From Pseudomonas sp. (lineage in GTDB: Bacteria; Pseudomonadota; Gammaproteobacteria; Pseudomonadales; Pseudomonadaceae), in assembly GCF_030150285.1 (NCBI RefSeq), contig NZ_JASLGE010000020.1:62001-126000 (forward strand): a DNA stretch of 64,000 nucleotides, written 5' to 3'. This document shows positions 43,125-51,843 of the stretch, in pieces (the stretch's first letter is position 1; the number at the start of each line of letters is the position of its first letter). Both the position numbers and the translations under genes were made by a program. The notes beneath the pieces are model-generated. The model did no database searches. It was not told the origin of the DNA and saw only the letters and a program-made list of their open reading frames with translations.

Positions 43125-43634
43125 ATGGTCCCCTCTTCGACTACACACGGCGCGGTAGATGAACTCTACCGCCAGCATCATGGCTGGGTGGTGCAGTTAC
43201 TGCGCCGCAAGCTGGGCAATCAGGAGCAGGCGCTGGACCTGGCCCAAGACACCTTTGTGCGCATGCTGCGCAGCGAAATACCTGCGCCGTTGCGTGAGCC
43301 GCGTGCGTACCTGACCACCCTGGCCAGTCGCTTGTGCGGCCAGCATTTCCGGCGCCAGGCGCTGGAGCGGGCGTACCTGGAATCACTGGCGCTGCTGGAG
43401 CCCCGGCACATGCCTTCACCGGAGGCACGCCTGCTGGTGCTCGAAGCGCTGGACGCCGTGGGGCAAGTGCTAGACGGCCTGGGGAGCAAGGTTCGCGAGG
43501 TGTTTCTACTCTCGCAACTGGACGGGCTGACGTACCCGCAAATCGCCGACCGCATGGGGCTGACGGTCAATGTGGTGCAAAAAGCCATGCTCAGAGCGTA
43601 TCGCCATTGTTACAGCGCTGTGTATCTGCCATGA
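43125..43634 (+). CDS. ECF sigma factor, FecI-like
   Basis: 169 residues. Region 2 (DELYRQHHGWVVQLLRRKLGN, then DLAQDTFVRML) and region 4 (LDGLTYPQIADRMGLTVNVVQKAMLRAYRHCYSA, quoted in part) are as in iron-starvation sigma factors of the FecI group. It directs RNA polymerase to the promoter of the TonB receptor encoded downstream, with activity held by the FecR-type protein. ATG 43125 is preferred over 43086. Overlaps the next gene by four bases (ATGA). Confidence 0.92.
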   Translation: MVPSSTTHGAVDELYRQHHGWVVQLLRRKLGNQEQALDLAQDTFVRMLRSEIPAPLREPRAYLTTLASRLCGQHFRRQALERAYLESLALLEPRHMPSPEARLLVLEALDAVGQVLDGLGSKVREVFLLSQLDGLTYPQIADRMGLTVNVVQKAMLRAYRHCYSAVYLP

Positions 43635-44611
43635 GCCGGTTCCAGGCCACTTCGGCGCAGCCGCTGGACCAGGACGTGATCGACCAGGCCATGCTGTGGA
43701 TGGTGACGTTGCAGTCCGGCATCAGCACTGAAGCCGAACGGTTGGCGTGTCAGCAGTGGCGCACGCAGTCGCTGGCCCATGAAATGGCTTGGCAACGGCT
43801 GACCGGGCTTAACCGCGATATTCGCGAAAGCACGCATTCACTGGCACCTGCCGGGGTGCGCGGCCTGCTGCACGCCCGTACGGGTAGCTCACGGCGCACG
43901 GTGCTCAAGGGGTTCGCTGGCCTGGGCATCGCCTTGGCCACGGGCCTTGCCGTGCGCGAGCGGGTGCTGCTGCCCACGCTGTTCAGTGATTACCGCACGG
44001 CAACGGGCGAGCGCCAGCAATTGCAAGTGGCAAGCGGCGTGGGCCTGACGCTGGACACCCATACCGCCCTCGATGCTCGAACCACCGCCCACGGCGTCAA
44101 CTTGAGCCTGAGCCTGGGCCGCGTGCTGTTGACCAGCAGTACCACCGTGCCCGTCACCGTTGCCACGGCTAACGGCGTGATCCGCCCGACACCCCATGCC
44201 CGGTTGATCATCAGCCATGACCTGCCCGGTCTGCCCGCCACACAGGTACAGATGCTAGCCGGAAACGCGTCGGTTGAATTGACCCAGGGTGATCACTTTC
44301 AGGTGAACACCGGCCAACAAGTGACGTTCGACCGCCGCGTGGCCGCCGCGCCGAGCCCGGTAACGGCCACGGACCAGGCCTGGGTTTCGGGCCAGTTGAT
44401 CGCCGACCGCATGCCGTTGGCGCAAGTGATTGCCCAACTCAACCGTTATCGCCCCGGCCTGTTGCGCTGCGACCCCACCGTGGCCGCCTTGCAAGTTTCG
44501 GGAGCGTTCTCCCTCGACCATCCCGACGCCAGCCTTGACCTGCTCACCCGGGTGTTGCCAGTCCGCGTGCAACGGGTGTTCGGCTACTGGGCCACGGTCG
44601 TGGCCGCCTAG
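43631..44611 (+). CDS. FecR-like anti-sigma/sensor protein
   Basis: 326 residues. A cytoplasmic DUF4880-type N-terminus (DQAMLWMVTLQSGISTEAE, about residues 17-36), one membrane helix (VLKGFAGLGIALATGLAV, about 93-110) and a periplasmic FecR domain (TATGERQQLQVASGVGLTLD and LSLGRVLLTSSTTVPV). It transmits the signal from the receptor's N-terminal domain to the sigma factor. The start overlaps the sigma stop, so both are translated together. Confidence 0.92.
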   Translation: MSRFQATSAQPLDQDVIDQAMLWMVTLQSGISTEAERLACQQWRTQSLAHEMAWQRLTGLNRDIRESTHSLAPAGVRGLLHARTGSSRRTVLKGFAGLGIALATGLAVRERVLLPTLFSDYRTATGERQQLQVASGVGLTLDTHTALDARTTAHGVNLSLSLGRVLLTSSTTVPVTVATANGVIRPTPHARLIISHDLPGLPATQVQMLAGNASVELTQGDHFQVNTGQQVTFDRRVAAAPSPVTATDQAWVSGQLIADRMPLAQVIAQLNRYRPGLLRCDPTVAALQVSGAFSLDHPDASLDLLTRVLPVRVQRVFGYWATVVAA

Positions 44612-44722
44612 GCCAAAAAAGTTTTCACCCGCCTGGCAGTTTTTTCCGTCTCGAGCATCAGGTTCAAGGAAGACGCTGAATAACAGCGCACCGCCGAGCC
44701 TTTTCACTCATGGACCGCTTCT

Positions 44723-47131
44723 ATGCATAACCGACTTACCCCCCTTGCCAGCGCTTTGCGTCACGTCGTGCTGGGTCTCACCCTGGCCACGGCCAGCCAC
44801 GGTGCATTCGCCGCCGCTGACGATCATGTCTACCAGATTGCCCCCGGTAGCCTGGACCGCGTGTTGGGCACTTTTGGTCAACAATCCGGCGTGATGATCG
44901 CGGTGGATTCAGCGCTGACCACAGGTATCCAGAGCAAGGGCCTGAACGGCCACTTCGCCGTGACCGAAGGGCTTGAGCACCTGCTCGCCCCATTGGGGCT
45001 ACAAGCGGTCAGCGACGGTGATGGTTACCGGGTCATGGCCAGGCCGTCGTCCCCGGGCGGCCCGCTGGAGCTGCAATCCACCCAGGTCAATGCCAACCAG
45101 TTGGGGACCATCACCGAAGGCAGCGGCTCTTATACGCCGGGCACTATCGCCACTGCCACGCGCATGGTGCTGTCGCCCCGTGAAACGCCGCAGTCAATCA
45201 CCGTGATCACCCGTCAGCACATGGATGACTTTGGCCTTAACTCCATCGACGATGTCATGCGGCACACGCCGGGCATCACGGTGTCCACCTTCGACAGCGA
45301 GCGCAATAACTACTACGCCCGCGGTTTCTCGGTCGAAAACTTCCAGTACGATGGCATTCCAACGCTGCGCAATTCAGCCTATTCCTCGGGGCAAACCCTC
45401 AGTGATATGGCCATCTATGACCGGGTGGAAATCCTCAAGGGGGCGACCGGCCTGTTGACCGGTGCCGGGGCCCCCGGCGCGACCCTCAACCTGATCCGTA
45501 AAAAGCCGACCCGCGACTTCAAGGCCAGCCTTGAACTGGGCGCCGGAAGCTGGGACAACTACCGCTCGCAAGTCGACGTCAGCGGCCCACTCACCGACAG
45601 CGGCAACGTGCGCGGCCGCGGGGTGGTGGCGTATCAGGACAAACGCTCGTTTATGGAGCGTTATGAACGCAAGACCGCTGTTTACTTCGGCTCCCTGGAA
45701 GCCGACCTGACCGAGGACACGCTGCTCACCGTAGGCTTTGACTATCAAAACAACGACCCACACGCTTCCGGCTGGTCGGGCAGCCGCCCGCTGTTCGACC
45801 GCAAAGGCGACCGCATCGACGTCAAGCGCAGCTACAACAACGGGGCAAACTGGAGCCGCTGGGAGCAGACCACCCAAAGCGTGTTTTCAACCCTGGAGCA
45901 CAGTTTCGCCAACGGCTGGGTCGGCAAGGCGCAGTTAACCCATCAGATCAACAGTTATAACGCGCCCTTGGGCTCTGTGATGGACGGGCCTTTCACGGCC
46001 ACCGGGCTGTCCACGCTGTATGCCAACAAATTCACCGGCAAGACCCGCACCGACGCCGCCGACGCTTACCTCAGCGGCCCGTTCAGCCTGGCGGGCAGTG
46101 AACATGAACTGGTGATCGGTGCATCGGCCTCCAATGCCCACTGGACCGGCAAAGACTACGGCAACCCGACATTTCCGGGCAGCAAAGTCATCGATTTCTG
46201 GAACTTTGACGGCCACATCGCCGAACCGGACTGGGGCGCGCCCACGCAATACAACGACACCACCACGCGGCAAACCTCAAGCTATATCACCGCACGCTTC
46301 AACCTGACCGATGACTTGAACCTGCTGCTGGGCACCCGCATCGCCAATTACAAACTGACCGGCGACTACCAGTCTACCGAGACCGGGCGCGTGGTGCCTT
46401 ACGTGGGCGTGACCTACGACCTGAACGACCACTTCACGGCGTATGCCAGCTACACCGATATTTTTATGCCACAAACCTACAACCGGGACCGCAACAACAA
46501 GGTGCTGGAACCGGACGAAGGCAAAAACTACGAAGTGGGCCTCAAGGGCGAGTTCTACGGGGGCAAGCTCAACACCAGCCTGGCCTATTTCGAAGTGCAT
46601 GAAGACAACCGTGCCGAGCCCGACGCCGAATACAACGCCGACCCGACCAACCCGTCGATCCTTTACGCTTCGATTGGTACCAAAGCCAAGGCCAAGGGCT
46701 TCGAAGCCGAAATGTCCGGTGAACTGGCTCCTGGCTGGCAAGCCCAGGCGGGCTACACCCACAAAATCATCCGCGACAGCGAAGACAAGAAAATCTCCAC
46801 CTGGGAGCCCGAAGACCAGTTGAGCCTGTACACCACCTACGCGCTCAAGGGCCCACTGGACCGCCTGACCGTGGGCGGCGGCGCGCGCTGGCAAAGTCGC
46901 AGTTGGCAGAACCTCTACAACCGGGTCAAAGCCCAGAACCAAGAGTTCTCACAAGACGCCTACTGGCTGGTTGACGTGATGGCACGCTACCAGATCACCG
47001 ACAACCTGTCCGCGACCCTGAACGCCAACAACCTGTTCGACAAGAAGTACTACACCAACATCGGCTTCTACAACACCGCCTATTACGGCGACCCGCGCAA
47101 CGTCATGCTCAGCACCCGCTGGGATTTCTAA
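44723..47131 (+). CDS. TonB-dependent siderophore receptor with STN signalling domain
   Basis: 802 residues. Signal peptide ending ATASHGAFAA, an N-terminal STN domain (ALTTGIQSKGLNGHFAVTEG, about residues 70-90), the plug (ATRMVLSPRETPQSITVITRQHMDDFGL, quoted in part) and a 22-strand barrel ending LSTRWDF with a C-terminal aromatic. The STN domain and adjacent FecI/FecR genes mean its own ligand controls expression. Which siderophore it takes cannot be read, though the plug and barrel phrases resemble hydroxamate (ferrichrome/FhuE-type) receptors. Outer membrane. Confidence 0.93.
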   Translation: MHNRLTPLASALRHVVLGLTLATASHGAFAAADDHVYQIAPGSLDRVLGTFGQQSGVMIAVDSALTTGIQSKGLNGHFAVTEGLEHLLAPLGLQAVSDGDGYRVMARPSSPGGPLELQSTQVNANQLGTITEGSGSYTPGTIATATRMVLSPRETPQSITVITRQHMDDFGLNSIDDVMRHTPGITVSTFDSERNNYYARGFSVENFQYDGIPTLRNSAYSSGQTLSDMAIYDRVEILKGATGLLTGAGAPGATLNLIRKKPTRDFKASLELGAGSWDNYRSQVDVSGPLTDSGNVRGRGVVAYQDKRSFMERYERKTAVYFGSLEADLTEDTLLTVGFDYQNNDPHASGWSGSRPLFDRKGDRIDVKRSYNNGANWSRWEQTTQSVFSTLEHSFANGWVGKAQLTHQINSYNAPLGSVMDGPFTATGLSTLYANKFTGKTRTDAADAYLSGPFSLAGSEHELVIGASASNAHWTGKDYGNPTFPGSKVIDFWNFDGHIAEPDWGAPTQYNDTTTRQTSSYITARFNLTDDLNLLLGTRIANYKLTGDYQSTETGRVVPYVGVTYDLNDHFTAYASYTDIFMPQTYNRDRNNKVLEPDEGKNYEVGLKGEFYGGKLNTSLAYFEVHEDNRAEPDAEYNADPTNPSILYASIGTKAKAKGFEAEMSGELAPGWQAQAGYTHKIIRDSEDKKISTWEPEDQLSLYTTYALKGPLDRLTVGGGARWQSRSWQNLYNRVKAQNQEFSQDAYWLVDVMARYQITDNLSATLNANNLFDKKYYTNIGFYNTAYYGDPRNVMLSTRWDF

Positions 47132-47605
47132 ACGGCCTACACGTGTTGCTCTTTTAAAAAGATCGCGAGCACGCTCGCTCCTACAACCTCAATAACGCGT
47201 ATCAAAACCGGGCTTGGGCCTGCTGCTTTGTGACGGTGCCTTCGGCTACCCCTTGTCATCTGCTGTAGGAGCGAGCTTGCTCGCGATCTTTGGCTTTTAA
47301 AGATCAAAGGATCGCGAGCAAGCTCGTTCCTACAGAATGTCTACACGCTTTTGTAAACCACGCTGGCCGATCGCGGCCGGCCCACGGCGTAAAGCCGGAA
47401 CCTTAAGTGGCCGTGACCGCAGCAATGGATATGCACTCAAATCAAGAGTCACCCTCAGGTCCCTTGATTTTTTTAACGCTCACGGCTGCGTCTTACAATG
47501 CGACACATTCAGTCAGATCAGCGGCCAGGGGCGTGACTTTGCGGCGGGCCGCTCCTAGTATCGCCCGCGCTTGTCCCTACCAAAAAAAAATGAATGGAAA
47601 CTCAG
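47132..47605. other. Intergenic region with REP repeats
   Basis: About 470 bp without a gene, dominated by three REP elements between 47161 and 47334. The remainder is presumably promoter sequence of the racemase gene. Confidence 0.5.
47161..47334. repeat. Three REP-type palindromic elements
   Basis: Copies at 47161-47185, 47264-47288 (inverted) and 47310-47334 share the core TAGGAGCGAGCTTGCTCGCGA, each with one or two changes. The alternating orientation gives a REP doublet plus a single. These are the common chromosomal REPs of Pseudomonas, located after the end of the receptor gene where they may act in transcript stability. Confidence 0.85.
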
Positions 47606-48838
47606 ATGATGCCCTTCTCTCGCACCCTGCTCGCCCTCTCTTTGGGCATGGCTCTGCTGCACAACCCGGCCTTCGCCGCCCCGCCTCTGTCCATGACCAG
47701 CGGCGTGGCCCAGGTCACCACGCAAGACAGCAACGCTTGGGTCGAAATCAACAAGGCCGCCTTCGAAAATAATGTGCGCGCCCTGCAAACCACGCTGGAT
47801 GGCAAATCCAAGCTCTGCGCCGTGTTCAAGGCCGATGCCTACGGCCACGGGATCGGCTTGCTGATGCCCTCTGTGATCGCCATGGGCGTGCCCTGCATCG
47901 GTGTTGCCAGCAACGAAGAAGCCCGCGTGGTCCGTGAAAGCGGCTTCAAGGGCCAGTTGATCCGCGTGCGCACCGCCGCCCTGAGCGAGCTGGAAGCCGC
48001 ACTGCCGTACAACATGGAAGAACTGGTGGGCAACCTCGATTTCGCCAAACAGGCCGCCAGCATTGCCGAAAAACACGGCCGACCATTGGTGGTGCACCTG
48101 GGCCTGAATTCCAGCGGCATGAGCCGCAACGGGATAGAAATGGCCACCGAACAGGGCCGCCGTGATGCAGTAGCGATCACTCAAGTACCTAACTTGCAGG
48201 TGCGGGCGATCATGACCCACTTCGCCGTTGAAGACGCTGACGATGTACGCGCCGGTCTCAAGGCCTTCAACGAACAGGCGCAATGGCTGATGAAAGAAGC
48301 CAAACTGGACCGCAGTAAAATCACCCTGCACGCGGCCAACTCGTTCGCCACCCTGGAGGTGCCCGAGTCGCATCTGGACATGGTCCGCCCTGGCGGCGCG
48401 CTGTTCGGTGACACCGTGCCATCGCACACCCAATACAAACGCGTGATGCAGTTCAAGTCCCATGTGGCGTCGGTCAACGACTACCCCAAGGGCAACACGG
48501 TCGGGTATGACCGCACCTTCACCCTGGACCGCGACTCCAAACTGGCCAACATCACCGTGGGCTACTCTGACGGTTACCGCCGCGCCTTCACCAACAAAGG
48601 CATCGTGCTGATCAACGGCCACCGCGTGCCGGTGGTGGGTAAAGTGTCGATGAACACCCTGATGGTGGACGTCACCGATGCGCCGGACGTGAAAAGCGGC
48701 GATGAAGTGGTGCTGTTCGGCCAACAGGGCAACGCCCAGATCAGCCAGGCCGAAGTGGAAGACATCAACGGCGCACTGCTGGCCGACCTGTACACCGTCT
48801 GGGGTAACTCCAACCCGAAAATCCTGATCGAAAAATAA
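47606..48838 (+). CDS. Periplasmic broad-specificity amino acid racemase (alanine racemase fold)
   Basis: 410 residues. Signal peptide MMPFSRTLLALSLGMALLHNP through AFA, then a fold-type III PLP enzyme: the PLP lysine Lys75 in AVFKADAYGHG, Tyr in the VGYDRTF segment and the C-terminal SMNTLMVDVTDAPDV region. A signal peptide on an alanine-racemase fold, together with an extended N-terminus, matches the broad-specificity racemases (Bar/BsrV) that make non-canonical D-amino acids in the periplasm. ATG 47606 has GGAA upstream; ATG 47594 is in frame but adds four residues only. It is in the neighbourhood of two L,D-transpeptidases. Confidence 0.88.
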   Translation: MMPFSRTLLALSLGMALLHNPAFAAPPLSMTSGVAQVTTQDSNAWVEINKAAFENNVRALQTTLDGKSKLCAVFKADAYGHGIGLLMPSVIAMGVPCIGVASNEEARVVRESGFKGQLIRVRTAALSELEAALPYNMEELVGNLDFAKQAASIAEKHGRPLVVHLGLNSSGMSRNGIEMATEQGRRDAVAITQVPNLQVRAIMTHFAVEDADDVRAGLKAFNEQAQWLMKEAKLDRSKITLHAANSFATLEVPESHLDMVRPGGALFGDTVPSHTQYKRVMQFKSHVASVNDYPKGNTVGYDRTFTLDRDSKLANITVGYSDGYRRAFTNKGIVLINGHRVPVVGKVSMNTLMVDVTDAPDVKSGDEVVLFGQQGNAQISQAEVEDINGALLADLYTVWGNSNPKILIEK

Positions 48839-48864
48839 CCCCCGCTCGTATCAGCCTTTTACCC

Positions 48865-48884
48865 GCCTGCACGCCCGTGCAGGC
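48865..48884 (+). terminator. Hairpin after the racemase gene
   Basis: GCCTGCACG (48865-48873) pairs with CGTGCAGGC (48876-48884) across a 2-nt loop. No T-run follows, so termination is possible but weak. Confidence 0.4.
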
Positions 48885-48953
48885 TGTTGCTCCGGCCCCT
48901 TGTTGCGGGGGCCGGGCACCTTGCGCGAACCGGCGGCCTGGGTGGCCCCGGCC

Positions 48954-49865
48954 TTATGGGAATTGCGCCCCCGCCACAGCCACGTGGATCATGTAGAGCG
49001 AGGTGTTGGCGGCGATAAACAGCCGATTGCGCCGTGGGCCGCCGAACGTCAGGTTGGCCACTTTTTCGGGCAGTTTGATTTTGCCCAGCAGCACGCCTTG
49101 ATCATCGAAACACTGGATACCGTCACCGGCACTGGTCCAGATATTGCCCTGCACATCCACCCGAAAACCGTCGGGAATGCCCGGGTCAATGTGCGCCAGT
49201 ACCCGCGACGCACCCAGCCGACATTGATCGATCACCTCAATGGCACGAATATGGTGCGCGGCGTCAGGGTCGTGGGAGCGCGCGGAATCGGCCACATACA
49301 AGGTGTTGCCGTCGGGCGAGAACGCCAGGCCGTTGGGTTGTTCAAAATCGTCCGCCACACAGGTGAGGACCAGCGTGTGCGGGTCGATGCGAAACACGTT
49401 ACGCCCGCTCTGTTCCGGTTCGGCCTGGTAACCTTCGTAATCGCTGAGAATCCCGTAGGTCGGGTCGGTGAACCAAATGCCGCCATCACGGTGCACCACC
49501 ACGTCATTGGGTGAGTTCAAGCGTTTGCCTTCGAACCGGTCGGCCAAGGTGGTGATCGTGCCGTCTGGCTCGGTGCGCGTCACACTGCGGCTGCCGTGCT
49601 CGCAGGTGATCAAGCGGCCTTGCAAGTCGCGGGTGTTGCCGTTGGCGAAGTTGGAGGGTTGGCGAAATACCGACACGCCCTGCCCTTCGGTCCAGCGCAA
49701 AATGCGCTGGTTGGGGATGTCACTCCACAACAGGTAGCCGCCGTCGTTGAACCACACCGGGCCTTCAGCCCAGCGGCACTGGCCGTACAGGTGCTCCAGT
49801 TGGGTGTTGGGCAGGGTCAGGCTGTAGAAACGCTTATCGTGAAATTCGTAAATATCGTCGCTCAT
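48954..49865 (-). CDS. SMP-30/gluconolactonase family sugar lactonase
   Basis: 303 residues from ATG 49865. Six-bladed beta-propeller with the family phrases EGPVWFNDGGYLLWSDIPN (quoted in part; the Glu binds the metal), LNSPNDVVVHRDGGIWFTDPTYG, and NGLAFSPDGNTLYVADS with its aspartate. SMP-30 enzymes hydrolyse sugar lactones with a divalent metal. It follows the CUT2 sugar transporter genes closely on the same strand (14 bp), so it probably processes the imported sugar after its oxidation. Confidence 0.9.
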   Translation of the reverse strand: MSDDIYEFHDKRFYSLTLPNTQLEHLYGQCRWAEGPVWFNDGGYLLWSDIPNQRILRWTEGQGVSVFRQPSNFANGNTRDLQGRLITCEHGSRSVTRTEPDGTITTLADRFEGKRLNSPNDVVVHRDGGIWFTDPTYGILSDYEGYQAEPEQSGRNVFRIDPHTLVLTCVADDFEQPNGLAFSPDGNTLYVADSARSHDPDAAHHIRAIEVIDQCRLGASRVLAHIDPGIPDGFRVDVQGNIWTSAGDGIQCFDDQGVLLGKIKLPEKVANLTFGGPRRNRLFIAANTSLYMIHVAVAGAQFP

Positions 49866-49879
49866 GGTCAAACCCTGGT

Positions 49880-50842
49880 TCAAAGGCTGCGCAGGCTTTT
49901 GCGCCCGCTAACGGCGGCTATCACCGCAATAATGATCACACCGGTCAGAATCAGCCGTACACCGGCGCTCGCGCCAAAGGTGTTAAGCATGCTCACCAGC
50001 AAATAAAGAAACAGTGCCGCACCCCACAGGCCTGGTACGTTGGAAAAGCCGCCGGCCACTGAGGTGCCGCCAATCACCACCACGGCAATTGAAGCCAACA
50101 GGTATTCATCGCCCATGCTCAGCGACGCGCCACCGGAAAAACCGGCCAGTAACACGCCGCACACGCTGGCAAACACCGCACTCAGCACATAAGTGGCCCA
50201 GCGCACACGCTCAACCCGCACGCCCGCCAATTCGGCCGCGCGCATGTTCTGGCCGATGGCCAGGGTCCAGCGCCCGTACAGGCTGCGGCTCAGCACATAG
50301 CCGGCAAGCACGGTGAGCGCCACGACAGCCAACGCCAGGTAGGGAATGCCCAGCACGTGGCCGGTGGAGAACTGATAGAACAGCTCCGGCGGCGCAATGC
50401 GCACACTGCGGCCATAAGCAATGGCCAACGACTGCAACAGGAAGCTGGCCGATAAGGTGGCAATGATCGGCGGAATGCGCAGTACACGGATCAACGCGTA
50501 GTTGGCGCACCCGATCACCACGCCCACCGCCAGTACCCCGGCCACCCCCAGCGCGATGAGGCTGTCCTGGCCGTCCATCAATTTCATGCCCACCGCCCCG
50601 CTCAGGGCAATGTTGGCCGGAATCGACAGGTCGATATTGCCGGGGCCGGTGGTGATGACAAACATCTGCCCCACCCCGACGATCACAAAGAACGCCGAAA
50701 AAGCCAACGCGCTGGTGGTCAGGGCACCCGCGCCCTCGCCGCCGGTAAACGCCAGCGTGGCCAGCCATACCAGTAACGCGGCCAGAAACGACCAGAGCCA
50801 GGGCTTGCTGCGCACCCGGTTAACATGCAAGGACAGGTTCAT
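49880..50842 (-). CDS. Sugar ABC transporter permease, CUT2 type (second)
   Basis: 320 residues with ten hydrophobic helices typical of RbsC-like permeases, including GPGNIDLSIPANIALSGAV (about residues 66-84) and a conserved ELAGVRVERVRWATYVLSAV cytoplasmic loop (about 205-224). It overlaps the upstream permease gene by four bases (ATGA) and is followed after 14 bp by the SMP-30 gene. Confidence 0.9.
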   Translation of the reverse strand: MNLSLHVNRVRSKPWLWSFLAALLVWLATLAFTGGEGAGALTTSALAFSAFFVIVGVGQMFVITTGPGNIDLSIPANIALSGAVGMKLMDGQDSLIALGVAGVLAVGVVIGCANYALIRVLRIPPIIATLSASFLLQSLAIAYGRSVRIAPPELFYQFSTGHVLGIPYLALAVVALTVLAGYVLSRSLYGRWTLAIGQNMRAAELAGVRVERVRWATYVLSAVFASVCGVLLAGFSGGASLSMGDEYLLASIAVVVIGGTSVAGGFSNVPGLWGAALFLYLLVSMLNTFGASAGVRLILTGVIIIAVIAAVSGRKSLRSL

Positions 50843-51843
50843 GCGGGGCGTACCTCCAGGCGGTTAACGGCGGTGCGCAAGGCCAGCACCAGAATCAAAA
50901 TGGCCCCCTGGGCACCGATCTGCCAATCGGGCGAGATTCGGATAAACGACAACAGCGAACCCGCCAACACCAGGGTCAACGCCCCCAGTACCGCACCGAT
51001 GGGCGATACCCGGCCGCCGGTGAACTCGCCGCCGCCCAGAATCACCCCGGCAATCGACAGCAAGGTGTAACGCAACGCCATATTGGCGTCAGCCGACGTG
51101 GTCAGCCCCACCAGAAACAGCCCCGACAGCACACCAAAACTTCCGGCCAGTGCGTACATCGTGACTTTGATCTTGAGCAACGACCAACCGGCCTTGGCAA
51201 TCGCCAGCGGGTTACCCCCGGCACCGCGCAGTACCACGCCCAGGGTGGAGCGCATCAAAAACAGGTGCACCACAACGGCCAGCACCACGCAGGCCACCAC
51301 CGCAAAGGGCAACAGCGGGGTCTTGATTTTGACCAGCGCCTGCAACCATTGCGGCGCACTGCCGCCCGGCGCGGGCAGCAACAGCACGGCACCGCCCATC
51401 CAGATAAACGACATGCCCAGCGTCACCACAATCGACGGCAACTGGCGCAAGTGAATCAGCGCGCCGAGCAAGGCATACACGCCCACGCAGCCCAGCAGCG
51501 CCAGGCAGCCCAGCACCGGGTGATCGTTGAGCAGGGTCGCGGCCACACAGGCCACGAAGCTGATAAAGCTGCCCAGCGACAGGTCCAGGTCATTGACCGT
51601 GATGATCAGCATCTGCGCAATGGTTGCCAGCGCAATCGGCACCGCGAGGTTGAGCATCAGGTTCATGCCCATGTAGCTCATGGCCCGTGGTTGCATGATA
51701 AAAATGGTGGCCAGCAGCACCACCAGTGAAAGGGCTGGCAAGGCATTGCGTAACAACCGCGCACGGTTGACGGCTGCCGCGCCGGTGTGGGTGGCGGTGA
51801 GCATGGGTTGAGGTTTTAGGGTCATGGGTTGAGGCGCGTTCAT
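50839..51843 (-). CDS. Sugar ABC transporter permease, CUT2 type (first)
   Basis: 334 residues, RbsC-like: LMIITVNDLDLSLGSFISFVACVA (quoted in part) and the later GVVLRGAGGNPLAIAKAGWSL loop. CUT2 systems often use one permease gene; this cluster has two different ones, which suggests a heterodimeric channel. Overlaps the ATPase gene upstream and the second permease downstream by four bases each. Confidence 0.9.
   Translation of the reverse strand: MNAPQPMTLKPQPMLTATHTGAAAVNRARLLRNALPALSLVVLLATIFIMQPRAMSYMGMNLMLNLAVPIALATIAQMLIITVNDLDLSLGSFISFVACVAATLLNDHPVLGCLALLGCVGVYALLGALIHLRQLPSIVVTLGMSFIWMGGAVLLLPAPGGSAPQWLQALVKIKTPLLPFAVVACVVLAVVVHLFLMRSTLGVVLRGAGGNPLAIAKAGWSLLKIKVTMYALAGSFGVLSGLFLVGLTTSADANMALRYTLLSIAGVILGGGEFTGGRVSPIGAVLGALTLVLAGSLLSFIRISPDWQIGAQGAILILVLALRTAVNRLEVRPA

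Noticed and set aside
46277..46942. Antisense frame of about 220 codons within the TonB receptor gene
   Set aside because: Biased composition and complete overlap with a well-supported receptor gene.
47555..48724. Long antisense open frame of about 389 codons over the racemase gene
   Set aside because: It is the mirror of a clearly real, signal-peptide-bearing racemase and its translation is low-complexity (His, Val, Gly rich), typical of GC-rich antisense frames.
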